DNA of 35,680 nt, taken from NCBI GenBank assembly GCA_964426135.1, contig CAYRPN010000056.1:1-35680 (forward strand). The letters run 5' to 3'. This DNA comes from CAYRPN01 sp964426135 (lineage in GTDB: Bacteria > Planctomycetota > Phycisphaerae > Phycisphaerales > Phycisphaeraceae). This document shows, piece after piece, positions 1-8,024 of the stretch (position 1 is its first letter; each line of letters opens with the position of its first letter). The notes under the pieces were generated by a model, which was not told where the DNA came from, made no database searches, and saw only the letters and a program-made list of their open reading frames with translations. Position numbers and translations under genes: made by a program.

Positions 1-14
1 CCCGGCTCGGCGAA

Positions 15-33
15 CCGGAGTCACAGACTCCGG
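15..33. repeat. Short perfect hairpin
   Basis: An 8-bp perfect stem (CCGGAGTC / GACTCCGG) encloses a 3-nt loop. No T-run follows, so it is not a convincing terminator. It lies in the gene-free first 550 bases and is probably one of the dispersed palindromes of this genome. Confidence 0.5.
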
Positions 34-75
34 CTCTGCCAAGACGAGTACGCATCAGCCGGATGAACCTTTTTT

Positions 76-100
76 ATTTAGCCGGCGGGCTTGCCCGCCG
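76..100 (+). repeat. Dispersed 25-nt palindromic repeat (copy 1)
   Basis: A 25-nt sequence beginning ATTTAGCCGGCGGGC and containing the self-complementary pair CGGCGGGC/GCCCGCCG. The identical 25-mer occurs at 27356-27380, and inverted at 27390-27414, so it is a genuine dispersed repeat of the genome. Function is unknown; it may be a REP-like element. Confidence 0.7.
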
Positions 101-202
101 TGGATCGACGAGAGCAAGTCGCAAGCGCATGGGGATGGCGGTGGCGGTGTGAGCGAAGGGGCAAGGGAACAGGGCCGAGGGCCAAGGGATTAAGAACAAA
201 TG

Positions 203-227
203 AACCCGCCGCGAGGCGGGTTTTTTT
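203..227 (+). terminator. Intrinsic-terminator-like hairpin
   Basis: A GC-rich stem (AACCCGCC / GGCGGGTT) with a short GCGA loop is followed directly by a run of T. This is the form of a Rho-independent terminator for transcription coming from the left edge of the window. No gene reading into it is present, so its role cannot be confirmed. Confidence 0.5.
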
Positions 228-316
228 ATTGGAGGTCTTCCGAGCAAGACGAGATCGTCCGAGCAACACGAGCAAGCGCGCCGTTCCGAGGTTTGTGCCC
301 CAAAGGGGCACAACAA

Positions 317-462
317 CCCAGCCCAGGGCAACGCCCTGGGGAAAGAGATGACCATCTACATCGAAGCCCTGAAAGGGCGCTACAGGCGGCAACCTGTAAC
401 GCCCCTTCAGGGCTTCCAATTCTTGCGCAACGCCGTTTCCCAGGGCGTTGCCCTGGGCTGGG
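317..462. repeat. Nested inverted repeats in a gene-free region
   Basis: Outer arms are perfect 24-nt inverted copies (317-340, starting CCCAGCCCAGGGC, and 439-462, ending GCCCTGGGCTGGG). Each arm is itself palindromic around CCAGGGC..GCCCTGG. A second, inner pair (GAAGCCCTGAAAGGGCG at 363-379 and CGCCCCTTCAGGGCTTC at 401-417) is nearly perfect. The whole could fold into a long cruciform or RNA stem. Short frames crossing it on either strand have no recognisable protein features. I treat 1-550 as non-coding repeat DNA. Confidence 0.65.
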
Positions 463-550
463 CTGTCGTGCCGCGTTGCGGCTTCAAACCATCACACTTT
501 GTCGCCCGCGCGACTGTCCGGCGTCCCGCGCCGTAACGGCCGGGTGTTCA

Positions 551-1021
551 TCAGCGATCGTCACGGCGCGTGTTCTTTTCGATTCGCGTGAGCAAACGCA
601 AGACCTCGGAAAACCCTCTCAAGGTCGCCCAGCTCAAGAGCGTGGTGAAAACGAGAACCCCGATGAATGTAGCGACAAGTACGCCAAGCGTCTTGGCTTC
701 GTGCATTACGGCGAGCATGATCACGCCGTAAATGACGCTAACAATTATCGTGACCACCGCAGAAAAATCGAGGGCTCCGGCGACGAAAAGTGACGCGTCC
801 GAAGGAAGTGGTGGTGGCGCTGGTGGTGGTGGTGGTGGTGGTGGTGGTGGTGGTGGTGGTGTAGATGGTAATGCCTGCGAAACTTTGACGACTGAAACAA
901 CTTGAATGTCCCGATCCTTCGCCGCCATCACCGCGTCAATTTCATTCGCGACATCTACCTCGAATGAAACCTGTTGATGCGAATCCCGACGTTGTCCGTT
1001 CACGCGATATAACATGACCAA
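551..1021 (-). CDS. Small membrane protein with a polyproline tract
   Basis: A 156-residue protein of unknown function. The N-terminal ~50 residues are soluble. They are followed by an uninterrupted run of 13 prolines and then APPPLPS, encoded by a (GGT)n/(ACC)n repeat. Two hydrophobic membrane segments follow (roughly residues 85-108 and 113-133), and the C-terminal tail is basic (RIEKNTRRDDR). The ATG at 1021 has a GGGAG ribosome site about nine bases upstream. The gene starts 18 bases after the stop of the large oxidoreductase on the same strand, so the two are probably co-transcribed, though no functional link is evident. The GC-rich triplet repeat could vary in copy number. I do not recognise a family. 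Confidence 0.7.
   Translation of the reverse strand: MVMLYRVNGQRRDSHQQVSFEVDVANEIDAVMAAKDRDIQVVSVVKVSQALPSTPPPPPPPPPPPPPAPPPLPSDASLFVAGALDFSAVVTIIVSVIYGVIMLAVMHEAKTLGVLVATFIGVLVFTTLLSWATLRGFSEVLRLLTRIEKNTRRDDR
821..861 (+). repeat. (TGG)n trinucleotide repeat encoding polyproline
   Basis: About 13 uninterrupted TGG/GGT units lie inside the small membrane protein gene and read as consecutive CCA/ACC-phase proline codons on the minus strand. Such pure triplet tracts can slip in replication, which here would lengthen or shorten the proline run without a frameshift. Confidence 0.85.
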
Positions 1022-1039
1022 GATCTCCCGGCTTCCCGA

Positions 1040-4000
1040 TCACACCCGCGTCCCGCGCCGCAGCTGCCCAGGGTCCGTCACCTTGATCACCGGCAGCGAG
1101 AGAATCGGCGGCTCCGGCTTGGTCGCGTCGACCGATTCGATCGCGTCGGCGATGACGTGGGCGGCGGCCGGCTCGAAGAGCTCCGTGTCCAGCTTCAGCA
1201 GTTGCTCGGCACGCTGCCGCGCCACTTCCATCTTCGGGTAGCGCACCTCGCGGTAGCCGGTCACCGGCTCCACCACGCTGAGAATGGCGATCCACTTTTC
1301 GTACGCGCGGGCGCTGTGGTCGCCGCTGGGCGACCAGTCGATGCGGCCGACGAGCGCTTCGTACCAGTCGCGGAACTCGCGCTCGGTGCGGTGCCAACTG
1401 GGCATCAGCCGGCGCAGGAATCCGAGGCGCGACATGAGGCGCAACTGCCAGTCGCGGGTCTTGACGCCGAAGCGGAACTTGTGGCCGAAGAGCACGAACT
1501 CCGGGCGGTTGTGGTGCCGGTAGATCACCTTGTCGCCGTTGACGGGATTCACGTTGAAGCGGCGGCGATCGGACTTGTATTTTTCCGGGCTGGTGAGCAG
1601 GGCGGAAACATACACCTCGTCCTTGATCAGCATCGCCTTGGCGAGGTTCCAGACCACGGCCCGCGTCATGCGGTAGCCTCGCGTCGGGTCATCGCGCTCG
1701 AAGACTTTCACGACCTGATTGGCGTATCGCTCGGCATATTCGACGCCGCCCCAGATCAGGCAGTCGTACGCGCGGACGACGAAATCGCGCATCAGGGCGT
1801 CGGGGATGCGCAGGCCGCGCACCTTGCGGATGACTTTCTTGATGAGCACGCGGAACTGTTTCGCCAGTCGCTTGGCCTTGCGCCCGCCGCCGTACCAGGC
1901 GCGGAGCGTGTTGACCTTGCGGCGAAACGCCTTGAGCGAAGTTTCGTATTCGTGCCGGGCCTCGACGATGAAGAGGTCCGGGCGCACGGCGATCTTGCGG
2001 CCGATGTTGAACGCCCGCAGGTTGCGCTCCACGTCGCTGCGGATCACGGTGCGGATCGCCTTCTCGATCGCCTCGGGCGTCAGGGGCAGGAAGCCCTTCT
2101 GGAACGCGATGCCCAGCATCATGATGTTGGCATAGAGCTTGGAATCGAGGACGCGCTCGCACAGATCGCCGACGTTGAAGCCGAAGTACTGGCCTTCGCG
2201 CGTGTACTGCTTGACCGCCGACTCCAGATCGCCGACGCGGAAATCATCCTTGCCCATCAGCGCCATGATGGTGGGCGTCTTGGAGGTGTTGATCACGGCG
2301 CTGGTGTGATCGGGCGAAGCGACGCGGTACGGCTGCGACGGATCGAGCGAGCGCGTGGCTTCGAGCAGGTCGATGCCAAGGAGCAGATCGGCCTTGCCAT
2401 ACGGGATCAACGGCGTGGTGAAGAACGGCTTGGGGTCGCTGCTGCTTTCGCCGGGGACTTCGCTGGGCTTGCGGGTGTAGACGACCTGGCTGAAGACGCC
2501 GCCGTTGCGGATGGCCAGTCCCTTCTTGTCGAGGAACTGCACGTCGTAACCCATCTGGTGGCCGGCGGTGACGAGGATCGCGGTGGACAGGCCGATGCCC
2601 ATGCCGCCGACGCCGGAGAGATAGCAGCGCCATGTGTCCTGGTCGGCGTGCAGCGGCCGGGGCGGCGCGGGCAGGTCGGAGAGGTTCACATGCTCATCCG
2701 CCATGCGCGGCTGCTGCCTGCGGATGATCGTCACTTCCTCGAAACTCGGGCACGCATGGATGCGCATGCACGCGCCGTCATTGACGCACAGGGAAGCATC
2801 CGTCTGAATCTTCGGCCCGTAATCGGTATCGACGATTTTCAAGCCGGGGCAACCCGTGGCGTTGGTGCATTCGAGGCAGAACTCGCACACGTCGGTGCTG
2901 ACGTTCATCACCGTCTTGCGCGGGATGTAGCCATGCTCCTTGAACGTGCTGCGTTCCTCCGCCCGCGCCCGGCGATGGAACGTGATGCCGCACTCTTTGT
3001 CAGCGATGACGATCTTCACGCCGTCGCTGAGAATCGTCTGCTCCAGCAGTTTGCGATAGCGATCGCGGTCCGCCGGGTTGATGCGGACGATGCGCACATC
3101 CTTGGCCAGAGCCTTGGGCACCATCGCGGTGACCATGCGTTCGATGTCCAGCGCGAAACTGGGCTTGCCCATCAGATCCAGTTCCAGGCCCGCGTGGGTC
3201 TGGTGGCCGGTCATCGCGGTGGTCTTGTTCTCCAGGATGATGTAGGTGATGTCCTGGCCGCTGGAGATGGACTGGCTGATGGCGACCTGTCCGGAGTGGA
3301 AGAACGTGCCGTCGCCCATGAAGACGATCTGCTTGTTGTCGATGAACGGATCGACGCCGCCGCCCGTCGCCCCGCCCAGGCCCATGCCGCTGTAGTTGTG
3401 CATCAGCGGCTTGTTCGGCTCAAACATGAGCATGGTGTAGCAGCCGGTGTCGCCGTGGGAGACCAGATCGACGGGCTTTCGCTTGTGATGCGAAAGCATG
3501 TACTGCGGATCGAGCATGTCCTTGCGCAGCTCCAGCAGCACGCTCGACGAATCGCGGTGCGGGCAGCCGGGGCAGAAGCTGGGCGTGCGCGAGGGCACGC
3601 GCACCTGGAAGGTGGCGGTTTCCTCGATGCGGGCGAGCTCCGCCGAGAGCCGACCGTTGGTCAGCTCTCGCGGCAGCGTCGGATGCTTCTGGACGATGGG
3701 GACGAGTCGTTCGATGAGCACGGACGGATTGAGCCCGCGCGTCGACGGAATGCCGGTGAACGGCTTGGGGAACGCCTTGCCGTAGATTTCGACATCGATT
3801 TCGCCCGCCTGTTTCATCGGCGCGAGAATCTCCAGCACCTGCTTCTCGACGAAGCCCCGGCGTTCCTCGATGACGTACACCTGCCGGCACTGGCGGGCGA
3901 AGTCGGTGACGATCGCCTCATCCACCGGGTACACCATGCCCAGTTTCAGGATCGGTATCTGCCCCGCCAGGCCCAGTTCCTGCAGGGCGTGCGCCAGGTA

Positions 4001-4849
4001 CATGTACGCCCCGCCGGCCGCGATGAAGCCCATCGGCACCACTTCGTCCTTCACCGGCTTATGCAGGATCCGGTTGATGCCGAGCCTGCGCGCTTCCAGC
4101 TTCAACGCGGCGAACCGGCGATCGAACTCCAGCTCGCGCCGCCAGGTGCGCGGCGGCAGCAGCACCGTCTTTTCCAGATCGGGCTCGATGTCGCGCTCGT
4201 AGCTGAGCGTCTTTTTCTGGTGCTGGTTGAACGCGGGGAAATGGTTCGGATGGCATTCCACCGTGCCGCCGCCGTCGGCGAGGTTGGTGGTGATGAGATA
4301 GCCGATGTAAATCTGCCCCGCCTTGCCGAGCTTGAAGCCGAGATTGACCCAGTCCTTCACTTCCTGCGGGTTGGCAGGCTCGATCACCGGCATGCGGACA
4401 TGCTCGGCGAGGTATCGGCTGTCGGCGGGCACCTGCGTGGAATCGGACCAAGGATCGTCGCCGCAGATGATCAGCCCGCCGGAACTGCCGCCGGTGCCGT
4501 CATTGTTTTCTTTCGTGCCCGCCAGGACGCCCAGCGCCAGGGCATCGCTGGCGACGTGAAGACCGACGGACTTGAACGCGGTGATCGCCCGGCAGCCGGC
4601 CATCTGCGCGCCATTCACCATAGCCACGGAAAGGGCTTCGTTGTTGGCGAGTTTGGCGACCATGCCGTGCTCGTCGAGCAGCGGCGCCAGGTCGCTGAGC
4701 ACATCGAAAAAGCTGGCGATGGGCGAACCGGGATACCCGGTCATGAGATGGACGCCGCCCTCGGTTTCGAGCGCGCCCTTGACCAGCAATTCGTTGCCGG
4801 TGAAGACCTCGCGGCCGCCGTTCTGAATGAAACGAGGATCGATCGCCAT
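1040..4849 (-). CDS. Indolepyruvate-type 2-oxoacid:ferredoxin oxidoreductase, fused alpha-beta-gamma chain
   Basis: This is a fused 2-oxoacid:ferredoxin oxidoreductase of about 1269 residues. The family oxidatively decarboxylates aryl-pyruvates or other 2-oxoacids to acyl-CoA with ferredoxin as electron acceptor, in the cytoplasm. In order: an alpha (pyrimidine-binding) domain with GGYPGSP-like MTGYPGSPIASFFD near residue 35; CPGCPH near 425; a thiamine-diphosphate domain with GDGTFFHSG and NKTTAMTG near 500; a cysteine-rich segment near 650-700 (CEFC, CTNATGC, CVNDGAC, ACPSF) suggesting Fe-S clusters; a gamma domain from about 740 (GVGGMGIGLST); and a long C-terminal region like DUF6537 (YDCLIWGGVEYAERYA). 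I start at the ATG at 4849 (MAIDPRFIQNGG), where homology begins. The frame stays open upstream to 5179, but that part is low-complexity and without family character. No good ribosome site precedes this ATG. The substrate is inferred from family only. Confidence 0.9.
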   Translation of the reverse strand: MAIDPRFIQNGGREVFTGNELLVKGALETEGGVHLMTGYPGSPIASFFDVLSDLAPLLDEHGMVAKLANNEALSVAMVNGAQMAGCRAITAFKSVGLHVASDALALGVLAGTKENNDGTGGSSGGLIICGDDPWSDSTQVPADSRYLAEHVRMPVIEPANPQEVKDWVNLGFKLGKAGQIYIGYLITTNLADGGGTVECHPNHFPAFNQHQKKTLSYERDIEPDLEKTVLLPPRTWRRELEFDRRFAALKLEARRLGINRILHKPVKDEVVPMGFIAAGGAYMYLAHALQELGLAGQIPILKLGMVYPVDEAIVTDFARQCRQVYVIEERRGFVEKQVLEILAPMKQAGEIDVEIYGKAFPKPFTGIPSTRGLNPSVLIERLVPIVQKHPTLPRELTNGRLSAELARIEETATFQVRVPSRTPSFCPGCPHRDSSSVLLELRKDMLDPQYMLSHHKRKPVDLVSHGDTGCYTMLMFEPNKPLMHNYSGMGLGGATGGGVDPFIDNKQIVFMGDGTFFHSGQVAISQSISSGQDITYIILENKTTAMTGHQTHAGLELDLMGKPSFALDIERMVTAMVPKALAKDVRIVRINPADRDRYRKLLEQTILSDGVKIVIADKECGITFHRRARAEERSTFKEHGYIPRKTVMNVSTDVCEFCLECTNATGCPGLKIVDTDYGPKIQTDASLCVNDGACMRIHACPSFEEVTIIRRQQPRMADEHVNLSDLPAPPRPLHADQDTWRCYLSGVGGMGIGLSTAILVTAGHQMGYDVQFLDKKGLAIRNGGVFSQVVYTRKPSEVPGESSSDPKPFFTTPLIPYGKADLLLGIDLLEATRSLDPSQPYRVASPDHTSAVINTSKTPTIMALMGKDDFRVGDLESAVKQYTREGQYFGFNVGDLCERVLDSKLYANIMMLGIAFQKGFLPLTPEAIEKAIRTVIRSDVERNLRAFNIGRKIAVRPDLFIVEARHEYETSLKAFRRKVNTLRAWYGGGRKAKRLAKQFRVLIKKVIRKVRGLRIPDALMRDFVVRAYDCLIWGGVEYAERYANQVVKVFERDDPTRGYRMTRAVVWNLAKAMLIKDEVYVSALLTSPEKYKSDRRRFNVNPVNGDKVIYRHHNRPEFVLFGHKFRFGVKTRDWQLRLMSRLGFLRRLMPSWHRTEREFRDWYEALVGRIDWSPSGDHSARAYEKWIAILSVVEPVTGYREVRYPKMEVARQRAEQLLKLDTELFEPAAAHVIADAIESVDATKPEPPILSLPVIKVTDPGQLRRGTRV

Positions 4850-5390
4850 CGGGGTAAGCGCCGTTGGAAGCCTGGAACCAGGAGTCGCCCAGGGAAGGGG
4901 ACGCCGGGACGCCGAGGCATCCGGGGTGTGCGGAACGCATTGAGCTGGAAGCCCGATCGATGACGTTCGCTGAGTTGTCTCAGCGTCGTGCGGAAGTCGT
5001 GCGAAGCGTTTCGATCCACGAGCCACGCGGACGCCGTCGTTCCGCATCGCCCGTGTCCGTACCTCATGGGTCGGCTTTGATCGCAGGCCAAGTTCGCCTG
5101 CGCGGGTGGTTCCAGTCTCAAACCTCGGCAAGGTCAGCCCGCCAAGGTGAGAAGGATGATACCGCGCAGCGACCGGCAAACCAAGAATGAAAGCGTCCTA
5201 CGCAAGGGTCAACCGTCCCCGAACGAACAAAAGACCGAAATCTAAGGTCTTTGCTGACATCGACTTTCGACGTTTTTCGAACGTAAGTCCGGCGCTGGTT
5301 ATCATTTTCGACCGATCCCCGGTCAACGACTGCGGGCGGTCGAATCACGCCCAGGTGCGAACCTTGCATTCGCCTAAGCCGGCAGAGCCG

Positions 5391-5517
5391 GGAAAAGTCA
5401 AAATAGTGAAGTCAAAATGCAAAAGTCAAAAGTCAGAAATTGACGCGCCCATGCGCTCTGACTTTTGCATTTTGACTCTTGCATTTTGACTTTTGCATTC
5501 ACTATTTTGACTTTTCC
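5391..5517. repeat. 127-bp AT-rich inverted repeat of GTCAAAA/TTTTGAC units
   Basis: The ends are perfect 20-nt inverted copies (GGAAAAGTCAAAATAGTGAA at 5391-5410 and its complement at 5498-5517). Inside, each arm repeats GTCAAAATGCAAAAGTC-like units, so most of the element can pair with itself around a short GC-rich centre (GACGCGCCCATGCGC). Its AT-rich composition contrasts strongly with the surroundings. No coding capacity. It resembles an intergenic dispersed repeat or a miniature mobile element. Confidence 0.75.
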
Positions 5518-5660
5518 GATGCAGACCTCGGTGCGCCGTGCCCAAGAGTGACGGTGTCAGAATCTAAAGATCGCAGCGCTGGTGAAACTCTCCAATCCCG
5601 CTAATCTGCGCGGCACCCCATCGACGGCAACGGGTGCGGTGGTGCGGAGCCGGGCAAGAA

Positions 5661-5763
5661 CGACTCCGCAGGTTAGCGGTCGGCCCGAGTCCGCAGGTTA
5701 GCGGTCGGCCCGACTCCGCGAGGGCCACCTGTGAGCCAACGGGTGGGCCTCGCGGACTCGGTT
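5661..5763. repeat. 25-nt tandem repeat followed by an imperfect hairpin
   Basis: The unit CGACTCCGCAGGTTAGCGGT plus CGGCC occurs at 5661 and again, with one change, at 5686; a third copy starts at 5711 and runs into different sequence. The third copy (CGACTCCGCGAGGGCCACC) is matched by an inverted partner GGTGGGCCTCGCGGACTCGG ending near 5763, with GTTGGCTCAC-like loop sequence between. The structure is typical of intergenic dispersed repeats rather than of a gene. Confidence 0.65.
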
Positions 5764-5805
5764 TTGCCAGCAAGGCTTCCATCGGCCAAGCAGTGCGCAG
5801 CACAT

Positions 5806-6004
5806 TTAACCCGGATTATTCATGAGCTTGCACAGGAGCCGCGCACGAAGTAAGCGATTCTTCAGATTCCACGCGCGTCATTTTCACACGGACGACCCGC
5901 GCATCCTGTCCGGCCGCGAAAGAAGGTCGAGGTCGTCAAAAACGCTGCGAACTCCGCTTACTTCGTGCGCGGCTCCTTCTGAAGCCCCGAATAATCCGGG
6001 TTAA
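5806..6004. mobile_element. MITE-like element with composite terminal inverted repeats
   Basis: A 199-bp segment is bounded by perfect 16-nt inverted repeats (TTAACCCGGATTATTC at 5806-5821; GAATAATCCGGGTTAA at 5989-6004). A second perfect 22-nt inverted pair lies just inside (5835-5856 and 5955-5976, reading GGAGCCGCGCACGAAG...). The ends carry TTAA, which could be part of the repeat or a 4-bp target duplication. The 98 bases between the inner arms have no gene. I infer a non-autonomous mobile element mobilised in trans; no transposase is in the window. Confidence 0.65.
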
Positions 6005-6171
6005 TAACAGGTACTTATCTCACCAATGACTATCATGCATTGTAAATGTCTGGCGCTTGAAATCGTCAATTGATGGGTGGCGGATTCATCACTCGTTTGT
6101 GCAGTGGCAGTAGATCAGTCGAGGGGTTGAATCCAAATGAGGGAGGTGCGGGTTCAGTTCGTCGCCGATCG

Positions 6172-7773
6172 TCAGCGGCTCGCTACTTTGAGCACCGCGC
6201 CACTGCCTTCGTCCAGCGCGATCTCGACCTGAGCCGTCTCGCCGGCTGCTTTCGTTGCCACGTTGCTCCAGCGCCCCGTCGTCCAGTCGAGCTGTTGCAC
6301 TGTCGAGCCGTTCCCGGCGATCGTGATGGTCGCCGTCCTGGCCACAAAGGCATCGCGATTGGCGACCATCAGGTACCTGGGGGCTTTCGCGTCGTCGTTT
6401 TTTGCCTGGAACACACCGACGAGCGCTTCCGCCCCTTCGATATTGACCCACGAATCCCTGGGCGGCGCGTGGCCTCCCGGCGGCAGCGGGGCCGTGTGAT
6501 AGACGGCGACGCAGCGATGGTCCGCGAAGATCGGCGAGCAGCCGTTGATCGCTGCGTTGATCTTCTTGATTTCCTGGCCATACGTGTTTGGCTTGGGGAA
6601 GCCGCGGTCGTCGCGGTCTTTCAGATCGAAGATCGCGCCGCCCATCTTGAAGCCGCGGACGCCGTAGGCGAGGCTTGTGAACGCCGTGTGCCGCGTTTTG
6701 CGCATGTCTTCGGGCCGCACCTCGATGATTCGGCACACCGGGACGTCTCCGTTCTTGATCGATGCGCCACGGAGTTGTTCCAGGTACAGATACCGATTCG
6801 CCGGGCGGCGCTTGGCGTCCCAATCGTAATGGTAATACTCCATCGCCCGTCCCCTGACCGCGTCGCAGAATGTGTCCATGGCGCCAAGGTCCGACGACAT
6901 CGTGAACATCGCCGGATGCCGCGGATCGGCGGCGTAAGCGGCGTTCTCCGTCGCCGCCCAAACGTGCCACTGCGATGGTTTGATCCGGTCCGAGCAGTAG
7001 TAGCTCAGCACCGTTTTGTCATCTTTGTATTTACCGGGAATCGTCGCCGCCTCGTGTGCCCAGATGAATACATACGCCCGCAGCCCCGCGGCCTTGCATT
7101 CCTCGATCTGCCCCTCAGACGCGCCGGCGGCGCCGTAGCCCAGTTCCTTGAGGGCGGCGGGAAACTTGTCGTCCTTGCCCCAGTTGTTTCCGATGAAGAT
7201 CGACACCGCCCCAGGCCAGTCGATCTCCTTGACCTTCTCCGCCGACGAAAGGTGTTTCGGCTCCTGATGCAGATCTTCCCGTGCCGCCTCGTTCTGGCCG
7301 CGCACGGCAATCTTCGCGATCCACGGCCCGCTTGCCCCGCCCGGTCCAAAGTACATCTCGACCTGATACTTCCCCGGCGGCAGCGCTTTCAGGTAGATGT
7401 TTCGAGGCACGCGATACGACGGATTCGTGGACCCGAAGCCGATCTCCTTGGCTTTTCCCTCGGGGTCGATCGCCCGCAGTTTCTTGAACTCCGCCGCCTC
7501 AGCCACCAGCGAAAAGTCAAAGACGCTGCCCGCCGCCACCTCGAAGACGAAGGCATCGACGTCATCGACGTTGTCGATGCCGTGCCCTTGGACCACGAAC
7601 GTGCCGCGTTCGCCCAGGCGGATCGCCGGTTTGTCCTCCGGCTTCGATTGCTTGAAGTCGCCGTCTTTTGCCTCGTCGTGGACGACCTTCTCGGGAACGG
7701 AGTCCTTCACCTGTGCCAGAAGCCCCGGCGCGGTGAGCGACGAATAGATGAGCACGAGAAGGAAGAGTCGCAT
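6172..7773 (-). CDS. Secreted glycoside-hydrolase-like protein with N-terminal beta domain
   Basis: A 533-residue exported protein. The ATG at 7773 gives a clean Sec signal peptide (MRLFLLVLIYSSLTAPGLLAQ), with an AGGTG ribosome site five bases upstream; the frame extends to 7872 but adds nothing plausible. About residues 45-165 look like a pre-peptidase-type beta-sandwich (DDVDAFVFEVAAGSVFDFSLVAEA, then LPPGKYQVEMYF). The rest alternates predicted strands and helices in the style of a TIM-barrel glycosidase (AYVFIWAHEAATIP, YYHYDWDAKRR, GVRGFKMGGAIFDLK) and ends in a beta-rich module (TTGRWSNVATKAAGE). No family catalytic motif is certain, so the enzyme assignment is inference. It lies about 250 bases downstream of the kinase gene on the same strand and could be read from the same transcript. 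Confidence 0.75.
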   Translation of the reverse strand: MRLFLLVLIYSSLTAPGLLAQVKDSVPEKVVHDEAKDGDFKQSKPEDKPAIRLGERGTFVVQGHGIDNVDDVDAFVFEVAAGSVFDFSLVAEAAEFKKLRAIDPEGKAKEIGFGSTNPSYRVPRNIYLKALPPGKYQVEMYFGPGGASGPWIAKIAVRGQNEAAREDLHQEPKHLSSAEKVKEIDWPGAVSIFIGNNWGKDDKFPAALKELGYGAAGASEGQIEECKAAGLRAYVFIWAHEAATIPGKYKDDKTVLSYYCSDRIKPSQWHVWAATENAAYAADPRHPAMFTMSSDLGAMDTFCDAVRGRAMEYYHYDWDAKRRPANRYLYLEQLRGASIKNGDVPVCRIIEVRPEDMRKTRHTAFTSLAYGVRGFKMGGAIFDLKDRDDRGFPKPNTYGQEIKKINAAINGCSPIFADHRCVAVYHTAPLPPGGHAPPRDSWVNIEGAEALVGVFQAKNDDAKAPRYLMVANRDAFVARTATITIAGNGSTVQQLDWTTGRWSNVATKAAGETAQVEIALDEGSGAVLKVASR

Positions 7774-7858
7774 GGTCACCTGTTGAATCAAAATGGGAGT
7801 AACAGGGGCGGAAGCGTTCGTCCCGCAAAGGAGCCGCGCAGGATCAACATCGCATGTG

Positions 7859-7879
7859 GGACGACTTTCCAAGTCGTCC
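7859..7879. repeat. Perfect 9-bp hairpin between two minus-strand genes
   Basis: GGACGACTT and AAGTCGTCC flank a TCC loop. The position, 86 bases before the start of the secreted protein gene and after the kinase stop, fits a dispersed palindrome or a leader structure. No T-run follows on the minus strand, so it is not a standard terminator. Confidence 0.55.
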
Positions 7880-8024
7880 GGCTGAGAGCGAAGCGATTCG
7901 AATCTGTGGAGTCAATCTTGCACGGCTCCAAAGGATTGTAATGGCTGGACAAGGATGAGACGATCTTGCGATGCCGGACGTTGGGGCGATGAGGTCGCCG
8001 CAGACGGGACGATGTCAGAGCAGA

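Larger units (their letters stand above)
4850..6171. other. 1.3-kb gene-free repeat island
   Basis: No convincing coding region was seen here on either strand; the open frames of up to about 100 codons have no domain character. The region separates two minus-strand units and should hold the oxidoreductase promoter near 4849-5200, which I could not pinpoint. It is filled by three repeat structures listed separately: a TTTTGACTTTTGC-type inverted repeat, a 25-nt tandem repeat with an adjoining hairpin, and a MITE-like element. Confidence 0.6.

Noticed and set aside
200..793. A 197-codon plus-strand open frame and several overlapping ones in the first kilobase
   Set aside because: It runs through palindromic repeats, has no domain character, and overlaps the better supported small membrane protein on the other strand.
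1157..4963. A 1268-codon plus-strand open frame opposite the oxidoreductase gene
   Set aside because: It is an antisense shadow produced by high third-position GC; the opposite strand has clear family motifs.
5580..5600. GCGGGATTGGA on the minus strand, like the first half of the promoter-like motif
   Set aside because: The CGrCTAA box is missing at the right distance and no gene starts nearby in that direction.
5661..5735. Tandem 25-nt repeats considered as a CRISPR array
   Set aside because: The copies are contiguous without unique spacers, and no cas gene is in the window.
6070..7941. A 623-codon plus-strand open frame opposite the secreted glycosidase-like gene
   Set aside because: Arg/Leu/His/Val-rich composition without domains; the minus strand has a signal peptide, ribosome site and beta-domain features.
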